Shown here: positions 59,261-64,000 of the stretch, piece by piece
How positions within the stretch are numbered: position 1 is the stretch's first letter
How the letters are laid out: each line of letters begins with the position of its first letter
Assembly: GCF_003265705.1 (NCBI RefSeq)
Contig: NW_020313288.1
Coordinates: 748,839-812,838, forward strand
Direction of reading: 5' to 3'
Length of the DNA: 64,000 nt
Source: Callorhinus ursinus
Lineage: Eukaryota; Chordata; Mammalia; Carnivora; Otariidae
Made by a program: the position numbers and the translations under genes
The notes under the pieces: generated by a model
Seen by the model: the letters and a program-made list of their open reading frames with translations, nothing else
What the model was told of the DNA's origin: nothing
The model's database searches: none

Positions 59261-59783
59261 CCGGGGCAGCACAGCCTGGCCACCAGCATGTCAGCATGTC
59301 TCACACGCACTCTCCCTTCTGGGTTAAACGTTGAGGGAAGGACAGAGTTAGGGGAAAGAATCTAGGATTAAAAATCCATCTTCATACAACCAATGCACCA
59401 GTGCAAAACAGCACAAGGCTTGAGGTTCCCAATTCTGGTATGGGATGAAGAATAAGAAAAAGCTTTAGCCTAGGATGAGGGGTGCTTCAGAAGGAACGAA
59501 AATCAGGGCAGGGGGAAAAGGGGGAGAAAAACTTGATACATCTGCCTCCATGAGCGAGAGAGATCTCAAACTCAGATACTTCAGGGGCCAGACATCCAGC
59601 CCTGAGAGAGATGAGGGAGCCAACTGGACCTCACACTTTGGCTAAAGAGGGTATCCTGAGCTCAGATCCAAGCAGGCATGGCCAAGACTGAAGCCAGCAA
59701 TCCAGATTTTTGTGAAACGTTGCCAATTTTTCAACAAGTTGATTGATGTAAAGTTTTGTTTAAAGAAAAACAAAACAAAACAA

Positions 59784-59900
59784 GGGGCGCCTGGCTGGCT
59801 CCGTTGGTAGAACATGCGACTCTTGATCTCAGGATTGTAAGTTCAAGCCCTACATTGGGTGTAGAGATTACTTAAAAATAAAATCTTAAAAAAAAAAAAA
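59784..59900 (+). mobile_element. Short tRNA-Lys-type carnivore SINE
   Basis: GGGGCGCCTGGCTGGCTC, GTTGGTAGAACATGCGACTC, TTGTAAGTTCAAGCCC and TACTTAAAAATAAAATCTTA follow the short Can-SINE subtype that lacks the CT-rich middle. GTAGAACATGCGACTCTTGA is a changed tRNA B/A-box region. Confidence 0.9.
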
Positions 59901-60088
59901 CCTGTCCAGGCTAACCATATGCCTTTGGCCCTTGGGCTGCCTGTTTGAAACCTATGACTTTTTAGCAGGTTTGATGCTTGGAAAGGATTATGGCTCTGCC
60001 ACGGGGTCCCCTCTGGGACACTGGTGACCCCTGAGGACACCCACAGCAGTGGAACTCCGTCTCCATTGTGCTATCTGTGCCCCAGGGC

Positions 60089-60407
60089 TCACACAGTGGT
60101 CCCAAACACTGCAGGCTGGAGGTGGTCCCTGTCCTCCTCTGCCCCAGTACTGTTGGCAAGGCGTGGACTGGGCCCACCAGGGAGTGGGTGGCTGGGGTCT
60201 CTGGTTGGCAGGGGCCCCAGGCGTTCAGCCTCCGCCAGGGCAGCCAGCAGCCCGGCCAGGGGTGGCCGGCGACGGCAGATGTCCTGCAGCAGCTCCGCCC
60301 GGGGCTGCAGCTGCCCAATGAGCTCATCCCTCTGACGCACAGCAGCCTGCAGGCTGCGGACAGTGGCCTCGGAGGTCAGCAGCTGCTCCTGGAGAGCGGC
60401 AAGCTCA
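60089..60407 (-). CDS. VMAC: VMAC coding exon 2 and stop
   Basis: After TTCTGCCAG it encodes (C)[19 protein letters not shown] and continues through [20 protein letters not shown] to the C terminus. The TGA is at 60091-60089. Confidence 0.95.
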
Positions 60408-61996
60408 CTGGCAGAAGGCAAGACAGGGCGGTTACGGTACTGAGGGGACCAGCAATTCTCCTCCTCCCTGCCCCTGACTTCCCGGGGCTCCCCATCACCG
60501 TGAGGATAAACGCCAAGCTCCCCACCACTTCTCCAAGACCCCCTTGTTATGGACTGAATGTGTCCCCTCAAAATTCTTATGTTGAACCCCTAGCCCCCAT
60601 CCCCAGTGTGATGTATTTGGAGATGGTGCCTTTGGGATAAGCTCATGAGGGTGGGGCCCTCATAGAATTAGTGCCCTTGTAAGAAGAGACACCAGACAGT
60701 TTGCTCTCTGGCCATGTGAGCACACAGCAAGAAGATGACAATCTGCAAGCCAGGATGAGAATCTGTCACCAGGAACTGAATCTGTCGGTTGGACTTTCCA
60801 GCCTCCAGAACTGTGAGGAGAAAATTTCAATTGTTTAAGGACCCCCAGCCTGTGGTATTCTGTAATGGCAGCCAAAGCAGACGAAAACTCCCTAATCACT
60901 CCCCTGCAATTCCCTTGTCCCCTACATCTTTTCCTATTTGTTGTTCAGCTTAGATGGCTCCTCTTCCAGGAAGCCTTCCATCTAGGCCCACTCAGAACCC
61001 TATGTGCCCTTCCATCACGACCCCAACTACCCCATGTCGTAACTGCCTAGTGATGTACCTGCCTAAGGACTGTGCTAGTAGGTCTCACTTATGTGCTCTA
61101 GTGCCCAGCACAGTGCCTGACACATAGTAGGTACTCAGTAAAGATGAATGAATGAATCCAACCAGCTCCTTTCCCACCTGGGCCCCGGACCTCCCTCCTC
61201 CCTGGGCACTTTTCTCATCTCTTTCGATCCTCAGCCCCTCTTCAAAACTAGAGGGGTTCTTTAAAAACGGCTGGTATGATCCCAGCCTCCTCTGCTCCAG
61301 AACCTGCCATGGATCTCAATGCCTAGGAGGTCGGTGACCCCAGCACCACTCGGAAAGAGCCAATTTTGCATTGTGGAAACAAATGGGCTCTGTTTTGGGC
61401 GCCTGGGTGGCTCAGTTGGTTGGGCGACTGCCTTCGGCTCGGGTCATGATCCTGGAGTCCCGGGATCGAGTCCCGCATCGGGCTCCCTGCTCAGCGGGGA
61501 GTCTGCTTCTCCCTCTGACCCTTCCCCCTCTCATGCTCTCTCATTCTCTCTCTCAAATAAATAAATAAAATCTTTTTTAAAAAAATGGGCTCTGTTTTAA
61601 CTTAGAAATCCGCACTTGTGTGACACCTCTTAACTTTGCATGCTGGTGACTAATTCGAGGTTTGGGGTGTTCGTTTTTTTCAATCCCACCAGGAGTGCAG
61701 CCTACACGTGACTGCATGCGGTTCCCGCGCCTCTCCTTACCTTCCCATCTCCGCTCCGCCCCCGCCCACCTCCCAGAAGTCCACCGGGCCGGCCCCGGGC
61801 CTCACCAGTCCTTGGCGCGGCCCAGCTCGTCCAGGGCAGCGCGCAGCTGCTGGTCGTGGCGCGCCAGGCGCTCGGCCTGGGCGCGCACTGTGCGCTCCGC
61901 CGCGTCCAGCCGCGCCTCCAACTCCGCGGCGCGGCGGTGTACAGCCGCCAGGTGTGCGTTCGCCTCGCGGATCTGCAGCGGCTGCGGCGCCGACAT
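60089..61996 (-). CDS. VMAC: Vimentin-type intermediate filament-associated coiled-coil protein, 2 exons, complete
   Basis: VMAC is a small cytoplasmic coiled-coil protein reported to associate with vimentin-type filaments. Exons 61996-61806 and 60407-60089 join to 169 aa, the human length. The N terminus [20 protein letters not shown], heptad-rich text (about 7-110, with [20 protein letters not shown] and [20 protein letters not shown]) and the C terminus [14 protein letters not shown] match the family closely. No membrane segment or signal peptide is present. The junction codon is TG|T (Cys64). It is divergent from NDUFA11 and upstream of CAPS on the same strand. Intron 1 (60408-61805) contains an MLT1 LTR, L2 and a young SINE. 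Confidence 0.96.
60545..60892 (+). mobile_element. MLT1-type MaLR solo LTR
   Basis: TGTTATGGACTGAATGTGTC, CCCTCAAAATTCTTATGTTG, GAAGAGACACCAGACAG and TTCCAGCCTCCAGAACTGTG, ending TGGCAGCCAAAGCAGAC, follow the MLT1 LTR of an ancient non-functional retroelement. It lies antisense inside the VMAC intron. Confidence 0.8.
60940..61157 (+). mobile_element. L2 LINE fragment
   Basis: CCAGCACAGTGCCTGACACA, TAGTAGGTACTCAGTAAAG and GAATGAATGAAT form the L2 3' signature. TCTTCCAGGAAGCCTTCC is the usual upstream part. Confidence 0.75.
61397..61582 (+). mobile_element. Can-SINE, young, in the VMAC intron
   Basis: GGGCGCCTGGGTGGCTCAG, CGGGATCGAGTCCCGCATCG, CCCTCTGACCCTTCCCCCTC and AAATAAATAAATAAAATCTT form a full Can-SINE. 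The perfect 16-bp duplication AAATGGGCTCTGTTTT flanks it at 61381-61396 and 61583-61598. It is antisense to VMAC. Confidence 0.97.
61806..61996 (-). CDS. VMAC: VMAC coding exon 1
   Basis: The ATG at 61996-61994 starts [20 protein letters not shown]. The 191-nt exon ends ...LGRAKD plus TG before GTGAGG. It is strongly GC-rich and lies in a CpG island. Confidence 0.96.
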
Positions 61997-62227
61997 GGCC
62001 CCGACCCCGTCCCCGGCGGCCCGGAACCGGCCCCGGCCACGCCCTTGGGCCCTGCCCCCGATGGGCCCCGCCCCCAAAGCCCCCCCCCCCTCAGAACCTC
62101 GGCGCGATTGGCTGCGGCAGGATGGGTCGCGCCCTCCTCAAACCCAAACACCCTCACTGGTCCCGGCACCTCAAGACTCCGCCCCTGAGCCCGGCCTAAC
62201 TCTAAGATTGGCCAAGGTTCTGACAAG

Positions 62228-62632
62228 CCACGCCTCCAGGTGGGCCTGAGTCCTCGATGGCGCTCCCTGTTCAGGCTCCCGCAACGGGACTGGTCACGCC
62301 TTCGAGACAGGCCCCGCTCCACTGAGGAACCAACACCAGAAGCATTAGTCCGGGTCCTGCGGCCCAGCAAGCGTGGCCACGCTCCAGGCTTCGCCTCTCT
62401 CAGATCCACCCGGAAGGCCACGGACACGCCCCTTAAGCAAACGTACAGCTCCGGTTCGGCCAAGTCCCTTGGGGGCGTGTCTTCGGTTCTGGCCACGCCC
62501 CCCAGTCTAGCGCGGACCTCCTCCGTTCCAGGGCTCGGACAAGCCGGTCACAAGGTGAGCACGAGTGGCGTCCCTATAAAATCCTAGCCCTGGGATCGGT
62601 ACCTTTTCCCGCCCTGGAACCTGGCCACGCCC
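62228..62632 (+). promoter_or_regulatory. Array of CACGCC (KLF/SP-like) boxes
   Basis: CCACGCC or near variants occur at 62228, 62294, 62377, 62424, 62493 and 62625, all on the plus strand, plus one at 62038 outside the array. Intervals are mostly 47-83 bp. They fit KLF/SP sites; function is inferred. Confidence 0.6.
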
Positions 62633-62969
62633 CAAAATAGTCGCACGCGGTTCAGACCCCCATACTCACGCAGATTCTGGCGCTGAGAGTGGTCACATTT
62701 GCGCTGTGCCCCGCCCCGGAGTTACATCTTGCTCCTATCAAGTGGAGCCCCGCCCCGCGCCCGAATCTGCGCTTGGAGATAGGCCTAGAACCGGTCATAG
62801 TCCCTCCCCTGCATTAAGCCCCACCTCCGGGTGTCAACCTTTCCTAACCTAGGACCTTCTGAGTTGGAACTGGTGAGATCTGCCTTCACTGATTCTGGCT
62901 TACCTCAGTTTCTCGTTCTTGAAGGCGGCTGGGGGTGCACGCGCGCTTCCTTTACGCCAGTCCCGACTC

Positions 62970-63080
62970 GGCGCGTGCGCGCGACCGTGTCTGTGTCCGC
63001 GGTGTTCAATAAAGTTGCACGCTTGTTGTCGGCCCCTCCGCCCGAGAGATTGCGCGCGCCGCCCAGGAAGTCTCGCGAGA
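62970..63080 (+). promoter_or_regulatory. NDUFA11: NDUFA11 proximal promoter: NRF1-like site and TCTCGCGAGA palindrome
   Basis: GGCGCGTGCGCG at 62970-62981 matches the NRF1 consensus in 11 of 12 positions on the reverse strand. The exact palindrome TCTCGCGAGA at 63071-63080 is a known core element of CpG-island housekeeping promoters. Both lie within 185 bp upstream of the NDUFA11 ATG, as suits a nuclear-encoded mitochondrial gene. Confidence 0.7.
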
Positions 63081-63150
63081 ACGCGGGGCCGCTGCCCTTG
63101 GACACGGGGAGCCGGCGGGCTGTACTGTGCGGGGCCAGGGGTGTGCAATC

Positions 63151-63247
63151 ATGGCGCGGACGCTTCTTCAGCAATACCTGGACATCCCCGATGGCACCGA
63201 GTGCCACCGCAAGACCTACGCCAGCACCACGGTCAGTGGTGCCGCTG
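63151..63247 (+). CDS. NDUFA11: NADH:ubiquinone oxidoreductase subunit A11, first coding exon (partial gene)
   Basis: NDUFA11 is an accessory subunit in the membrane arm of mitochondrial complex I, in the inner membrane, and is related in fold to Tim17-type proteins. The 97-nt exon encodes MARTLLQQYLDIPDGTECHR (1-20) and then KTYASTTVSGAA plus one base, before a GTGAGC donor. The DIPDGTECHRK core is diagnostic. Human NDUFA11 is 141 aa, so more than three quarters of the protein lies beyond the window. The start context CAATCATGGCG also resembles a YY1 site. The neighbouring VMAC is divergent. Confidence 0.94.
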
Positions 63248-64000
63248 GTGAGCATTCTCGGCCGGTCCCCGAGGGCAGAGGGTGCAGGGAGGTCATAGAG
63301 TCGCTGGGGGCTGTCCCAGGGCGTCCTGCGGCGCTGGGGATCTCGCAGGTGCCGTAAAGTTGTCGCCGGGATGTCTGGGGCGGCCCTGGGTCGCTGGGGA
63401 GCTCTTGTACGAGATAGACTTTGTGGGGGTGTCGGACTGATTCAGAGGGCGCTTGAAGGCGACAGGGTCACTGGGAGCTCTCCGAGGGGGTCGCAGGAGC
63501 GCTGGGTATCTCACGGGATGACACGTCGTCGTGGGGGTGTCTGAGGAGGCCTTGAGGAACTCTTGGGTGAAGGGGGTCCGGCAGGGTTGGAGGGCACCGG
63601 GAAGTGGTACATGTGACAGGTTGGCCACTGGGGTCGTCAGAAGCGGTTGCTGGGGGCTGGGATTTGGGGGTTACTGTTGAAGCTATCACCAGGCTCTGGG
63701 GACGTCGTTGAGTGGCAGAGGGCCTTTACTGGGGCTCAAAGGAGCTGGGGATTCATGAGGCTTAACAACAGGGTGAGTTAAGGTTATTTGGGGGGATCAT
63801 GGGTGTGTCTCGGGGGTACAGAAGTTTGAGAACGTTCCAGTGTGAGAGAAAGTCTTTTTAGGGTTCAGGAGAGCGGGATGGTTAGGGATATCTGAAGCTT
63901 TTATTGGGACCACCAGAGGGGCCGTAGGGGTGCTGAGGTGGGTCAGGGGCTACTATAAGGGTAGCCTTGGGAGGGCATAAGGGGACTACGGCCCTAACAC
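63248..64000 (+). other. NDUFA11: NDUFA11 intron 1 (continues past the window)
   Basis: It is G-rich on the plus strand and holds a decayed tandem motif, (G/T)CGCTGGGGA-CTC, at 63301, 63331, 63391, 63468 and 63499. No exon is recognised to the window end. Confidence 0.7.

Larger units (their letters stand above)
57261..60088. other. Region between CAPS and VMAC
   Basis: About 2.8 kb without recognisable exons. It holds MIR-like text near 58290-58335, an old dispersed repeat at 59000-59260 and a short tRNA-type SINE at 59784-59900. Part of it is probably VMAC 3' UTR, because VMAC reads leftward into it. Confidence 0.6.
61700..62760. promoter_or_regulatory. VMAC: CpG-rich bidirectional promoter region of VMAC (and NDUFA11)
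   Basis: GC- and CpG-rich DNA covers VMAC exon 1 and the space before NDUFA11. ATTGG at 62107-62111 gives a CCAAT box on the VMAC strand about 110 bp before its ATG, and another ATTGG lies at 62207-62211. Many GC and CACGCC boxes are present. No TATA box is seen. Confidence 0.75.

Noticed and set aside
61662..62496. 264-codon minus frame and 195-codon plus frame over VMAC exon 1
   Set aside because: They are shadow frames of the GC-rich VMAC exon and promoter. The correct VMAC frame is supported by homology and splicing.
63008..63013. AATAAA on the plus strand just before NDUFA11
   Set aside because: No plus-strand gene ends here. It lies in the NDUFA11 promoter, so it is a chance match.

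Overview
This window is vertebrate nuclear DNA. All genes have GT-AG introns, the promoters are CpG islands, and old mammalian repeats (L2, MIR, MER20, MLT1, L1) are common. Several tRNA-Lys-derived Can-SINEs (GCGCCTGGGTGG head, CT-rich middle, AATAAAATCTTT tail) mark it as carnivoran. Their form fits a caniform, probably an arctoid (bear, seal or mustelid group), but the species cannot be fixed. Gene order matches human chromosome 19p13.3 in inverted orientation: RANBP3, CAPS, VMAC, NDUFA11.

Layout. Positions 1-960 are upstream flank with an old DNA transposon carrying two nested SINEs. A CpG island (about 960-2440) holds the RANBP3 promoter, with a cluster of NRF1-type motifs and a YY1-type motif over the start codon. 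RANBP3 (+) runs from the ATG at 1916 to the stop at 54301. It has 18 coding exons giving 581 codons, or 557 without cassette exon 6, and a 3' UTR ending near an ATTAAA at 55623. CAPS (-) follows tail to tail: four exons at 56142-57004, 189 aa. VMAC (-) has two exons at 60089-61996, 169 aa. NDUFA11 (+) begins at 63151, head to head with VMAC; only its first coding exon lies in the window.

The genes are unrelated housekeeping or tissue genes, not a pathway. RANBP3 is a Ran-binding cofactor of CRM1 export. CAPS is an EF-hand calcium protein. VMAC is a vimentin-associated coiled coil. NDUFA11 is a complex I membrane-arm subunit. VMAC and NDUFA11 share a 1.15-kb GC-rich bidirectional promoter region.

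I found no undescribed multi-gene system. The observations most worth checking are: a 513-nt RANBP3 intron inside the Ran-binding domain that is a multiple of three and fully open in frame; a (CA)18 tract just before a RANBP3 acceptor with a weak pyrimidine tract; the NRF1 cluster; a TCTCGCGAGA palindrome in the NDUFA11 promoter; an array of CACGCC boxes in the bidirectional promoter; and a dense set of MER20 copies. Repeat families were assigned by eye from remembered consensus sequences, and their borders are approximate.
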